Shown: positions 18,195 to 26,076 of the stretch, in pieces
Layout of the letters: every line of letters starts with the position of its first letter
Position numbering within the stretch: position 1 is the stretch's first letter
The notes under the pieces: model-generated
Told to the model about the DNA's origin: nothing
Databases searched by the model: none
The model's input: only the letters and a program-made list of their open reading frames with translations
Position numbers and translations under genes: made by a program
Origin: Cyanidium caldarium
Taxonomy: Eukaryota; Rhodophyta; Bangiophyceae; Cyanidiales; Cyanidiaceae
Reading direction: 5' to 3'
Assembly: GCA_026184775.1 (NCBI GenBank)
Contig: JANCYW010000008.1
Coordinates: forward strand, 248,001 to 312,000
DNA: 64,000 bases

Positions 18195-18938
18195 TCAGAA
18201 CCACGAGCGCACCGCCGAAGCTGTCCGCGCTAGCGTGGATATCGCCAAGTTGGTCGAGTGTCGCCGCAGCCGCCGCGATGATGCCGCGTCGCTGGACGTG
18301 ACCGCACCCGGCAACAATGCCTCCGCTCCGGGCACCTTGTCGGCGCCGGCGCGAGCGCCCGCAGCGGGTAGATGCGGCGTCGCGCCGCCCGGCAGACTGG
18401 TGCGGCTGGCGCTCGCGGCATCGCCGAGCGTGAGAAAGAGCCCGAACGGCACCAGCCACACGTAGAGGAACATAAAACTGGCCACGCTCAGCCCGCTGTG
18501 CGTGTACAGGTTGTCTCGCCACGAGTAGCGGTGTCGTTCGGCGAAACTGCTGCCGTACGCCCACGGATCGTACGTGCTCCAAAACTGGCGCAGCCACAGC
18601 ACGTTGCTGAGCAGGAAGAGGCCCACGGACGTTAGCATGCGCGTGGAGCCCAAGTGCACGTAGGGAAAATGGCGCGATCGCACCAATTGGTAATAGGTGA
18701 GGTGCGCTAGCGCGTTGACGCCCAGCGGCAGCGCTGGCAACCGATCCCACACCCACAGCAGCGCCTGCAGCAGAAGCAGCACACGAGTGCCCCACAGCAG
18801 CAGCCGTTTGGTGGTGGTGAGGTACTCCTCAGCCACCTCGGTCAAGTAGTAGATGCCGGCCGCGAAGCACACCGCTAGAAAGAGGAGCAAAATGTAGCCG
18901 GAGACGAACACGCTCACGGTGAACACCGACAGCGGCAT
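18195..18938 (-). CDS. TEX261/SVP26-family ER-Golgi cargo adaptor
   Basis: 247-residue multi-pass membrane protein. The first helix and following motif, AAGIYYLTEVAEEYLTTTKR, match the TEX261/SVP26 signature (animal: [20 protein letters not shown]), and the later helices end in FMFLYVWLVPFGLFLTL, also conserved. In yeast SVP26 loads Golgi glycosyltransferases into COPII vesicles. Four hydrophobic segments are visible, and an unusual insert (about 145-175, Tyr/Ser/Arg-rich) sits before the last. The tail is disordered and basic. The open frame extends 107 codons upstream (to 19259), but that stretch lacks family similarity; starting at MPLSVFTVS puts the first helix at the N-terminus as in relatives. 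Divergent from the small SPT subunit. Confidence 0.88.
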   Translation of the reverse strand: MPLSVFTVSVFVSGYILLLFLAVCFAAGIYYLTEVAEEYLTTTKRLLLWGTRVLLLLQALLWVWDRLPALPLGVNALAHLTYYQLVRSRHFPYVHLGSTRMLTSVGLFLLSNVLWLRQFWSTYDPWAYGSSFAERHRYSWRDNLYTHSGLSVASFMFLYVWLVPFGLFLTLGDAASASRTSLPGGATPHLPAAGARAGADKVPGAEALLPGAVTSSDAASSRRLRRHSTNLAISTLARTASAVRSWF

Positions 18939-19464
18939 GCTCCAGTGACGAGAAGGCGAAAGAGGCGGAAGCGTGGGGAGAAGGGCACTGTGCAACTTAG
19001 ACGGACATAGCGTCGGGTGTAGCGGCTGGCACCAGTGCCGTCGATCGCAGCTTTGCACAGCGTTTCTGGTGGGCCTCGCCGGGCACAGGAAAGACGGGCG
19101 CGTTGGCCGTCGCCGTGTGCTCGGATGCGTCCGGCGGAGGGTGTTGCTGCGGAAGCGTGCATCGTTCGTGCAAAGCACAAACAGAGACCACCTCCACTTC
19201 AGACGCCCCACCTCCATACTCGTGCAGGCGTGCTCTGCATCGTTATCCTCGACGTTCACACCGACTTATCCTTGCCATCTCCTCAAGGGACATTCCCTTA
19301 TTCCTTCCCGCTTTCGGGACCCGCTCCCGTCCGATGGCTCATGCGGCCCGGCGTTCGCACTCCCCACGGCCTCGCAAGTCACCGGCTCGCTAGCGTCATG
19401 GGCACCCCGTGAAGAGGTATGATCCGAGCACAGCACCTCTGGGGACTTTCGGTAGTGCCCTTTC
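18939..19464. promoter_or_regulatory. Divergent region, TEX261 / small SPT subunit
   Basis: 526 bp. A C/T-rich tract at about 19289-19333 (ATTCCCTTATTCCTTCCCGC) lies 130-175 bp before the small SPT subunit ATG, matching the spacing seen at mtHSP70 and MAEA. No RNA gene recognised. Confidence 0.45.
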
Positions 19465-19878
19465 ATGGCGGACGCATCGGTGTTTGAATCCCAGCTGCGA
19501 CAGCGACAGTGGAACAACCACGGCGGGCGCCCGGCGGAGGGCAAGGCGGCGGCCGAACGCCCCGACACCGCCCCGCTGCCCCACGTGTCCGACGTCGACA
19601 CCGACCAGCGCACCCCGAGTCTGTTGTCGGAGAGCTCACTGAGCATATCTGAGCCGAGTTTGTTGGATTTGGGGGCGGGCACCTACCAGGCGACGGCGGC
19701 GCAGCGGCGGCGGCTGTGTTGGGGCGAGCGCTTGTACCGCCTGTGGTACCGCTACTTGGTATTGTCGGGCACGTACCTACTGTCGCCGACCGAAGCCATC
19801 GTCTGGAATGCCGTCCTACTTACCGTGCTGGGCGTGACGCTATACAAGGTCATCCTGCGAATAGGCAGTTGGATTTGA
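19465..19878 (+). CDS. Small activating subunit of serine palmitoyltransferase (ssSPT-like)
   Basis: 137 residues. The last ~50 match ssSPTa: LWYRYLVLSGTYLLSPTEAI followed by VWNAVLLTVLGVTLYKV, parallel to the human FYYQYLLVTALYMLEPWERT and following helix. In animals and plants this tiny ER membrane protein stimulates the LCB1/LCB2 enzyme that begins sphingolipid synthesis. There is one clear transmembrane helix near residues 105-130. The N-terminal ~85 residues (Ser, Asp, Arg-rich, with LLSESSLSISEPSLLDLG) are longer than in plants or animals and may be regulatory. An AUR1-like inositol phosphorylceramide synthase lies 29 kb downstream, consistent with a sphingolipid pathway in this organism. 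Confidence 0.85.
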   Translation: MADASVFESQLRQRQWNNHGGRPAEGKAAAERPDTAPLPHVSDVDTDQRTPSLLSESSLSISEPSLLDLGAGTYQATAAQRRRLCWGERLYRLWYRYLVLSGTYLLSPTEAIVWNAVLLTVLGVTLYKVILRIGSWI

Positions 19879-20286
19879 ATAGGGCGGCCGGCGGGAGGAT
19901 ACGCATCTCCCGAGGTGGGGCCGGACGGGTGTGCTCACCGAGACATGATGACATCGTTTGCGCTATTGGTCCGTGTTGCTGATTCGACTGCGCGCTCCCG
20001 TGCGGTTGATGATTGGACACAGCAACCGAGGACGCGTTCCTCGGATGTCTGACTCGGAGCATCCTCGCTGCCGACAGGGGCCTGCGTGTACAGATGGCCA
20101 CCGTACGTAAAAGGGGAGCGCATGACCACCGCTGCCGACCGCGACCGTATATTCCTTGTGGCGGTCACTTTTCATCGCTTTACAGGTGGCGAGACGGTGG
20201 GGTCATTCGCAGCGCTGACGCTGGCCAGCGCACTGCATCCCGCACCGCTCACCCGCTCCCTCCACACAAACACGCTCTCTCTGTCG
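19879..20286. other. Convergent intergenic region
   Basis: 408 bp between two convergent stops. I see no tRNA, small gene or repeat. It presumably holds both 3' untranslated regions. Confidence 0.55.
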
Positions 20287-23200
20287 CTAGGTGATGCGAC
20301 ACACGTCCGCTTGTGCAAGAGCGCCACCGCCACCGCCGGTCGCGGTGTCCGGGCGCGGAGCGCGTTGCCAACGAGCGGCCGCCTCGGCCAACCCACGCGG
20401 TCGCCCACGCGTCGCTGCCCCGTCGTCTTCGCCGCCCTCCTCGCCACCCACTGTCTCGGCTTCGAGCGGCTCATCGGCCTCGGCACCCTCGTCGCTCTCG
20501 CTGCCGTGTTCCCCGTACTGCTCCGGCTCTTGCTCTTCCGCATCGTCATCGCTACCCGACGACGACGACATCTCCCCGTCCGACTCGTCCATCGGAGATG
20601 GCCCGGGCGCGTTCTCGGTGAACGCCTCCCGCGCATCGTGCAACAGATGAATCACATGCATCCACTCGCGCGGTAACACCTGCTCCTGCTCGCTCAACTG
20701 GTGTAGATATTCGCGCGAGTGGCTGACGCTGCTTGCCAGGTCGCGCAGTCGGCGCGGCGCGGGCGCCTCCGGCCGCCACCACTTGATCGTGGAGTCGATG
20801 CCCGCGGTGGCCAGGTACGGCTCGTGCGGGTGTGTCTCCACACAGTTCACCACGTGCCGATCGGCTTGGAAACACTGCAGCAGCTCGCCGGTGTACCGAT
20901 CCCAGATGTACACCCGGCCGTCGTCGCTGCCGGAGATGACGTACTCGTCACCGGGTCCGAAAAAGTTCACCTCCTTCACCGTGACCACATTGCGGTGTCC
21001 CATGTAGGAGCGCACGAAGGAGCCGTTCGGACAGGTGGCGGTGGTCCACTGCCGCGGCACGCCGCCGGGCGCGTCGGGCGCGGACGTCTGCGCATCGGCC
21101 GACTCGGAATCGTCATCGTCGGAATCGAGAATGGCATGAACGGGAGGCCGCGAGCGACTGCCCGAGACGCTACGTCGACGACCAGGTCGGCGGGCGCTGC
21201 GCTCCACCGCCGACGGCTCCGCCGGTTGCCGCAGCGTCGGCTCGCCCGATCCGGCCGGCGGCGGCCGCGGCGAAGCGTGGGACACGGCCACCGAGTCGGT
21301 GTCGGCGGCGGCGGCGGCGGCCGGTGCGGTCGACATCGGCCACGCATGGCTTGACCGCGGCGAGGTCCACTGTGTCGCCGCTGCCGTCGGCGCCGACGCT
21401 GCCGATGACAGGCCGGGCAAAGGCGCTGGCGGTGGCGCTGCGGAGGTGCCCAGTGCGCGCACGCTCTCCCGCGGCAACGGGTGCACGCCCGTCACGCTAT
21501 CGGTGGCCCGCAGCATGCGCGAAGTGCTCACTTCCGAGTGCTCCGACATGGTACTGATGGTCATCGGTTGCAGCGGCGGCTGCGGTGCGGCGCGTGCCGT
21601 CTCCGAATCGGCCGCCACGGTGGACGGGCGACGCACCGGCCATGCCGCCGAGGCAGTGGCGGTTGCTAGCGGCGGCGGCGGCGGTGGTGGTGATGGCGTA
21701 CCTCGCGACCTAGCCGTGGGCCGTGCCGCCGCGGTACTGGTGGCTTCCGGTTCGGCCGGCGGTGCCGACTCGCTGGCGGTCAGTCCGCCCGCGCCATCCT
21801 CCCCACCGTCGCCGCGACGAACGGGGCGCAACGCGCTGCGCACCGCATCGTCACCGCCGTCGCGGTCGCGCCGTCGTCGTCCCTCTGTGGTCGCCTTGGC
21901 GCTGCCGCGATTCGGCTCCGTGTCGAACAAGTAGATCGAGTCGTACGAGTAGGTCGCCAGAAACTGCGCGCCGTCGCCACTAAACTGCACATCGGTGATG
22001 CTGATGTTCTCGTAGTAGTCCTCCGATTCGTGCGGCTCCCCGGAGATGTCCTGCTCCTCCTCCATCGGCACGTTGGGGGTGGCGGCGGCGGCGGCGGCAG
22101 CGACGGCGTGCGCACCCTCCTCGCTATCCACGGAGACGCTACTGCCGCGACGACTGCGCGTGGCCACGGTGCGGCGGCTGGTGCGCCGACCCCGTCGCCA
22201 CTCCCGCTCCTGCGCCCGCCGCTGCGCGGCCATGGCTTCGCGGCGGCGGCGGCGCATCCGCTCGGCGTGCTCGGCGATGCGCTGCGGCGCGTAGGTGCAG
22301 AGCGGCTCGTGAGCGGCGCGCACCATGCGACGATCGTACAGGCGCACCGTCTCGTCGGTGCCGGCCACCAGAAAGCGCATGTGATCTAGCGGGTGCAGCT
22401 TGAGGCTGTACAGTTCCATGCGGGCCGATGGGAAGAAGGGCGCGATGCGCAACGTCACTTGCGGGTTCAGCACCGCCTCCAGCTCGGCCATGCCCGGCAC
22501 AAAGGCGTACCGCAGCGGGAATCCGGCCCGAGCGCGTTGCAGCTCGGGCGTGTTCAGGTCCAGCAGCACCTTGCGGGCGATGCGTGTCGGGGCGTGCACG
22601 CTCGGAGGGGCCGCGTGGTCTGCGCCAGTCGATGCAGCGTCCGGCAGTGGCTCGCGCAAGTCGAATTGTCGCACGGTGCCGTCTTCGGATGCGCTGAGAA
22701 ACACGTTGGGCATCGACGGGATGGTGGCCAGCTTCTTGACGCGGCCCGTATGACAGGAGATGGCCCGGATGCGCTGCGACTCCAGGTCGCTGATGCGAAT
22801 CTGGTGGTCGCCTGCACACGAGACGATGATGCGGTCGGCGCTCTCGGGCAAGAACTTGACGTCGAAGATGTTAGCGGTGTGTCCGGAGAGGAACGAGAAC
22901 AGCGGACGCTGTCGATGCTGGTGCGGTGCACACGGCGGGCCGTCGCCGTGGTCCTCCCACGACAACACATCCTCGTAGTCGCGCGGTTCATCCCAGATGG
23001 TCGAGGGCGCGTCATCGTCGTCAGTTCGGGTGGAGCGTCGTCGCAGCTGCTGCCGCCGCCGCCGCACCGTCGGCTTGGCCGCGCCCGCCTTGGGCGCCGG
23101 CGCGTTCCAGTGCCGAGAGCGACAGTCCCAAATCTTGATGCGGGTGTCATCAGACCCCGACAGGCACAGCGTGCCCGCATCGTTCCAGCAGAGCGTGTTC

Positions 23201-23412
23201 ACACAGCCGGTATGCGAGTCCCAGATGCCGCTCAGCGCCAGCCGCAGCACCCACGCCCGGTTAGCACCGATGCGTTGCTGTCGTGCCAAGCAAGTGCTGC
23301 TCGTCCAGGTGCCTAGCGGCTCGCGACACCGCAGCCGCTTTTCCGGTTCGTAGCAGGCGCCCAAGCCACATTCGCGAGCCACCAGCAGTGGCCAGTAAGC
23401 GCCGCTAGCCAT
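20287..23412 (-). CDS. WD40 protein of the DCAF6/DCAF8/WDTC1 type
   Basis: 1041 residues. WD repeats near the N-terminus (HTGCVNTLCWNDAGTLCLSG, DDTRIKIWD), then SGHTANIFDVKFLP, HTGRVKKLATIP with SASEDGTVRQFDLREP, and YSLKLHPLDHMRFLVAGTDE ending LYDRR. After a ~350-residue disordered insertion the last two repeats appear: VISGSDDGRVYIWDRYTGEL and THPHEPYLATAGIDSTIKWW. This layout, with repeats split by a long acidic/Ser-rich loop and the RFLVAGTDETVRLYDRR block, is that of DDB1-CUL4 substrate receptors DCAF6, DCAF8 and WDTC1. FDLR and YDRR echo the WDxR box used to bind DDB1. The tail is highly acidic. The open frame extends upstream to 23466 with GTG only, so the ATG at 23412 is used. Confidence 0.85.
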   Translation of the reverse strand: MASGAYWPLLVARECGLGACYEPEKRLRCREPLGTWTSSTCLARQQRIGANRAWVLRLALSGIWDSHTGCVNTLCWNDAGTLCLSGSDDTRIKIWDCRSRHWNAPAPKAGAAKPTVRRRRQQLRRRSTRTDDDDAPSTIWDEPRDYEDVLSWEDHGDGPPCAPHQHRQRPLFSFLSGHTANIFDVKFLPESADRIIVSCAGDHQIRISDLESQRIRAISCHTGRVKKLATIPSMPNVFLSASEDGTVRQFDLREPLPDAASTGADHAAPPSVHAPTRIARKVLLDLNTPELQRARAGFPLRYAFVPGMAELEAVLNPQVTLRIAPFFPSARMELYSLKLHPLDHMRFLVAGTDETVRLYDRRMVRAAHEPLCTYAPQRIAEHAERMRRRRREAMAAQRRAQEREWRRGRRTSRRTVATRSRRGSSVSVDSEEGAHAVAAAAAAATPNVPMEEEQDISGEPHESEDYYENISITDVQFSGDGAQFLATYSYDSIYLFDTEPNRGSAKATTEGRRRRDRDGGDDAVRSALRPVRRGDGGEDGAGGLTASESAPPAEPEATSTAAARPTARSRGTPSPPPPPPPLATATASAAWPVRRPSTVAADSETARAAPQPPLQPMTISTMSEHSEVSTSRMLRATDSVTGVHPLPRESVRALGTSAAPPPAPLPGLSSAASAPTAAATQWTSPRSSHAWPMSTAPAAAAAADTDSVAVSHASPRPPPAGSGEPTLRQPAEPSAVERSARRPGRRRSVSGSRSRPPVHAILDSDDDDSESADAQTSAPDAPGGVPRQWTTATCPNGSFVRSYMGHRNVVTVKEVNFFGPGDEYVISGSDDGRVYIWDRYTGELLQCFQADRHVVNCVETHPHEPYLATAGIDSTIKWWRPEAPAPRRLRDLASSVSHSREYLHQLSEQEQVLPREWMHVIHLLHDAREAFTENAPGPSPMDESDGEMSSSSGSDDDAEEQEPEQYGEHGSESDEGAEADEPLEAETVGGEEGGEDDGAATRGRPRGLAEAAARWQRAPRPDTATGGGGGALAQADVCRIT

Positions 23413-23795
23413 GGCCGCGCACCCTCCAAACCACGTCCGAACCCGAAGCTCGGCGAGCGCCACCACGGCGCGAAGAATGGGGCGTTGGGCAAAAGGGCCA
23501 GTGTGCCTTCTCTACGGGATGGCACTGTCTTTCGGGACAGAGTGCTTCGCCCCAACCATGCAACTTGGCTTTCTCTGCGGCGACGCGTTGGCGATGCAGC
23601 GGGCAGCAGCAACCGACGTTCCAAAACGGATCCCGAGGCGCTCCGTGACATCTTCGACGTGACGCATCGCATGCGGGTGGACGCCCGCGCCGTGAGCTGA
23701 CTGCCACAGCGTCACGAACCTCAACAACAACAACGACAACAACGCCATGACCTGATCAACAACGCTCGACTGCCCCACGCTGTCTCTCGCGGACC
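23413..23795. other. Divergent region, WD40 / NatB subunit
   Basis: 383 bp between divergent ATGs. It contains GACGTGACGCAT (about 23656-23667) and CAGCGTCACGAA (about 23708-23719), TGACG/CGTCA-type sites like those upstream of MIC60. A CAACAACAA-type run sits at about 23723-23745. No RNA gene seen. Confidence 0.45.
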
Positions 23796-24329
23796 ATGAC
23801 CAGTGTGCGTAAGCTGTCACCGCTGGATCTCTTCACCTTCAATCTGGTCAATTTGGACCGCTTCACCGAGACCTACTACCTCAGCTTCTACGCGCACTAC
23901 TTCACCAAGTGGCCCACGCTGCAGCGAGCGGTGGTGGCGTCTGACGGCAGCGTAGTGGCGTATTTGCTGGCCAAAGCTGAGGGCAGCGGCGAGCAGCGAC
24001 ACGGACACGTCTCGGCGGTGACGGTGGCGCCCGAGTATCGCCGCATCGGTCTGGCGCGGCGGCTCATGGACTTTTTGGAGCTGATCACCGATAGGGAGGT
24101 GCGGGGCTATTTTGTGGACTTGTTTGTGCGCACGAGTAACGTGGCCGCGATGGAGATGTACCGAAGACTTGGCTACGACGTCTACCGAACCGTGGTGGGC
24201 TACTACTCGGATGCGGAGGACGCGTACGATATGCGCAAACCGATGCCGTCGCAGGATCCGCATGGCGGCTCGCTGCGTTGTGCACCGCACAAACGCCGCA
24301 TCCGTCCTGAGGAGTTGGCCTTTGACTGA
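23796..24329 (+). CDS. NAA20: NatB N-terminal acetyltransferase catalytic subunit (NAA20/NAT3)
   Basis: Acetylates nascent proteins beginning Met-Asp, Met-Glu, Met-Asn or Met-Gln, on the ribosome with NAA25. 177 residues, the normal family size. It matches across its length: DLFTFNLVNLDRFTETYYLS, HGHVSAVTVAPEYRRIGLA containing the acetyl-CoA loop (RRIGLAR for R/QxxGxG/A), GYFVDLFVRTSNVAAMEMYR and LGYDVYRTVVGYYS, then EDAYDMRKPM and RPEELAFD at the end. Start fixed by alignment to known N-termini. Confidence 0.96.
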   Translation: MTSVRKLSPLDLFTFNLVNLDRFTETYYLSFYAHYFTKWPTLQRAVVASDGSVVAYLLAKAEGSGEQRHGHVSAVTVAPEYRRIGLARRLMDFLELITDREVRGYFVDLFVRTSNVAAMEMYRRLGYDVYRTVVGYYSDAEDAYDMRKPMPSQDPHGGSLRCAPHKRRIRPEELAFD

Positions 24330-24901
24330 GATGTAACGCTAATGTGGACGCGTCTGTCGTGAAAGTCCGTTCGACGTTGTCGACCGCCGCAGCCGCCGGC
24401 GAGGCATGCGGTGCGGCGAAGAGTCCGAGCAGGCAGAGACCGGAGAATGGGTAGGGCAGCGACGTACAGACGGTTGGCGGGGATGCGTATGTTATGGCAG
24501 GAGGTAAAGCGGAGCTTCGGGATGTGGAAAGACAGACGGCATCGTGGGATGCGAGTGGGACCGGTCCGAAGCAGAGAGCTGTGATGGGTAGATGGGGCTC
24601 TCGGCGAGAGAACGAGGATGCACTCGTGCCAGGAACTCTTCAAGAGCTGTGCAGTGTGCATCCTATGCCACCTTGACTGTCGTTCGCGGTGTTTTCCATC
24701 GCCTGTGCTCTCCATCCGAATCGACACCCGGCACCTGCCGTTCCTGCGGCCGATGTGGCCGTCCGGCGCCCGAACGGGTGTCTGTCCTCGTGCAGTCGCA
24801 GCTCCTGTGCTCGACGTTGGATCGTATTGGCTGCGGTGGCAGAGTCCATTCAACGCTCAGCGAGTGGTGTGCCGGCTAGCTGGAGTCGTGCTCGCTGCCA
24901 A
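24330..24901. other. Intergenic region upstream of ornithine carbamoyltransferase
   Basis: 572 bp. The carbamoyltransferase frame is open back to a GTG at 24689 but holds no ATG before 24902. Short open frames on both strands have no composition or similarity I trust. No tRNA or repeat recognised. Confidence 0.45.
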
Positions 24902-26056
24902 ATGGTACCGAAAGACACCGGCACTATGGCCACCGCGGATGCGGCGCCCTCGAATGCAAGATCAGCCAGATTTACCTCGGGGAGCTGGAGTTGCTCGCAA
25001 CGCCAACCTCTGACCTTCCTTCCCTCATCGCCTGGTGTTTTTCAACGGTGCCGCCATCAACCACACAATCACCCTCTCCGCCGCTCTCCCCGCTCACCTC
25101 CGTTGCCTGCGCTGCGCCTGGCGTTACCGTCCGGCCAGCGCCACTTTCTCTCCATCGACGCTTTCGACGCCCGGCAGATCCGCGAGTGTCTCCAACTGGC
25201 GGCGCGACTCAAGCCGCAAATACGCAGCGGTTCGTGCCGCATCTTTGCCAACAAGACGCTGGCCATGATCTTCGCCAAGCCGTCCGCCCGCACCCGCATC
25301 TCCTTCGAGACCGGCTTTCACCTCATGGGCGGCCACGCGCTGCTGCTCGGTGACGAGATCGGGATCGGCAAGCGCGAGGCCACCAAGGACATCGCCCGAG
25401 TGGTGTCGCGCTTCAACGATATGATCATGGCGCGGCTGTATGCCCATTCGGACCTGGAGGAGCTGGCACACCACGCCAGCGTGCCCGTCATCAACGGCCT
25501 CACCGACCTGAACCACCCGTGCCAGATCATGGCCGACGCGCTGACCCTGTGCGAGCTGCGCGGTTCGCTGGACGGCGCCAAGGTGGTGTACGTCGGCGAC
25601 GGCAACAACATCGTGCACAGCTGGCTGGAGCTGGCGTCGCGCATCGGTTTCCAGCTGGTGTGCTGTTGTCCGCCGGGATATGAGCCGCGGGCCGATATGT
25701 TGCAACGCGCCCGAGCCGCCGGTGTGAGCGACATTCACGTTTCACATCAGCCGCACGAGGCGGTACGCGGCGCCGATGCGATCTACACCGATGTGTGGGC
25801 TAGCATGGGCCAGAAAGAACAGATCGCCGAACGGGAGCGCGCCTTTACCGGCTTTCAGGTGGATGCGGCGCTGCTGCGCGCCACCGGCAAGCCAAACACC
25901 CTCTTCATGCACTGCCTGCCCGCCGAACGCGGTCGCGAAGTGACCGATGAGGTGATGGAGTCGCCGCAGTCGGTGGTGTTCCAGCAGGCGGAGAATCGCA
26001 TGCACGCGCAGAACGCCATCATGGTGATGTGTGCCGGTCTGATGGATGCGATGTAG
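24902..26056 (+). CDS. Ornithine carbamoyltransferase, organellar
   Basis: Makes citrulline from ornithine and carbamoyl phosphate for arginine synthesis. 384 residues. Key motifs: SARTR at about 127 (carbamoyl phosphate, as STRTR elsewhere), NHPCQ near 205, DGNNIVHSWL (ornithine side), DVWASMGQKEQ and HCLPAERGREVTDEV near 337, with the catalytic Cys. The first ~70 residues lack similarity and are Ser/Arg/Pro-rich, so a plastid or mitochondrial targeting peptide is likely. A second ATG eight codons on (24926, MATADAAPSNARSARF) would give a cleaner transit peptide and may be the real start. The convergent RING gene ends only 20 bp beyond this stop. Confidence 0.95.
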   Translation: MVPKDTGTMATADAAPSNARSARFTSGSWSCSQRQPLTFLPSSPGVFQRCRHQPHNHPLRRSPRSPPLPALRLALPSGQRHFLSIDAFDARQIRECLQLAARLKPQIRSGSCRIFANKTLAMIFAKPSARTRISFETGFHLMGGHALLLGDEIGIGKREATKDIARVVSRFNDMIMARLYAHSDLEELAHHASVPVINGLTDLNHPCQIMADALTLCELRGSLDGAKVVYVGDGNNIVHSWLELASRIGFQLVCCCPPGYEPRADMLQRARAAGVSDIHVSHQPHEAVRGADAIYTDVWASMGQKEQIAERERAFTGFQVDAALLRATGKPNTLFMHCLPAERGREVTDEVMESPQSVVFQQAENRMHAQNAIMVMCAGLMDAM

Positions 26057-26076
26057 GGCGGCGAGACGGGCGTCGT

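Noticed and set aside
18939-19259. N-terminal extension of the TEX261 gene upstream of 18938
   Set aside because: Cys/Arg-rich and non-hydrophobic; family proteins begin at the first helix, and the ATG at 18938 gives exactly that.
19940-20040. Possible tRNA (GATTCGACT resembles a B box)
   Set aside because: No matching A box or acceptor-stem pairing could be folded around it.
24330-24901. Several short open frames and possible small gene
   Set aside because: Codons look random; no conserved motif, targeting signal or repeat; probably leader of the carbamoyltransferase.
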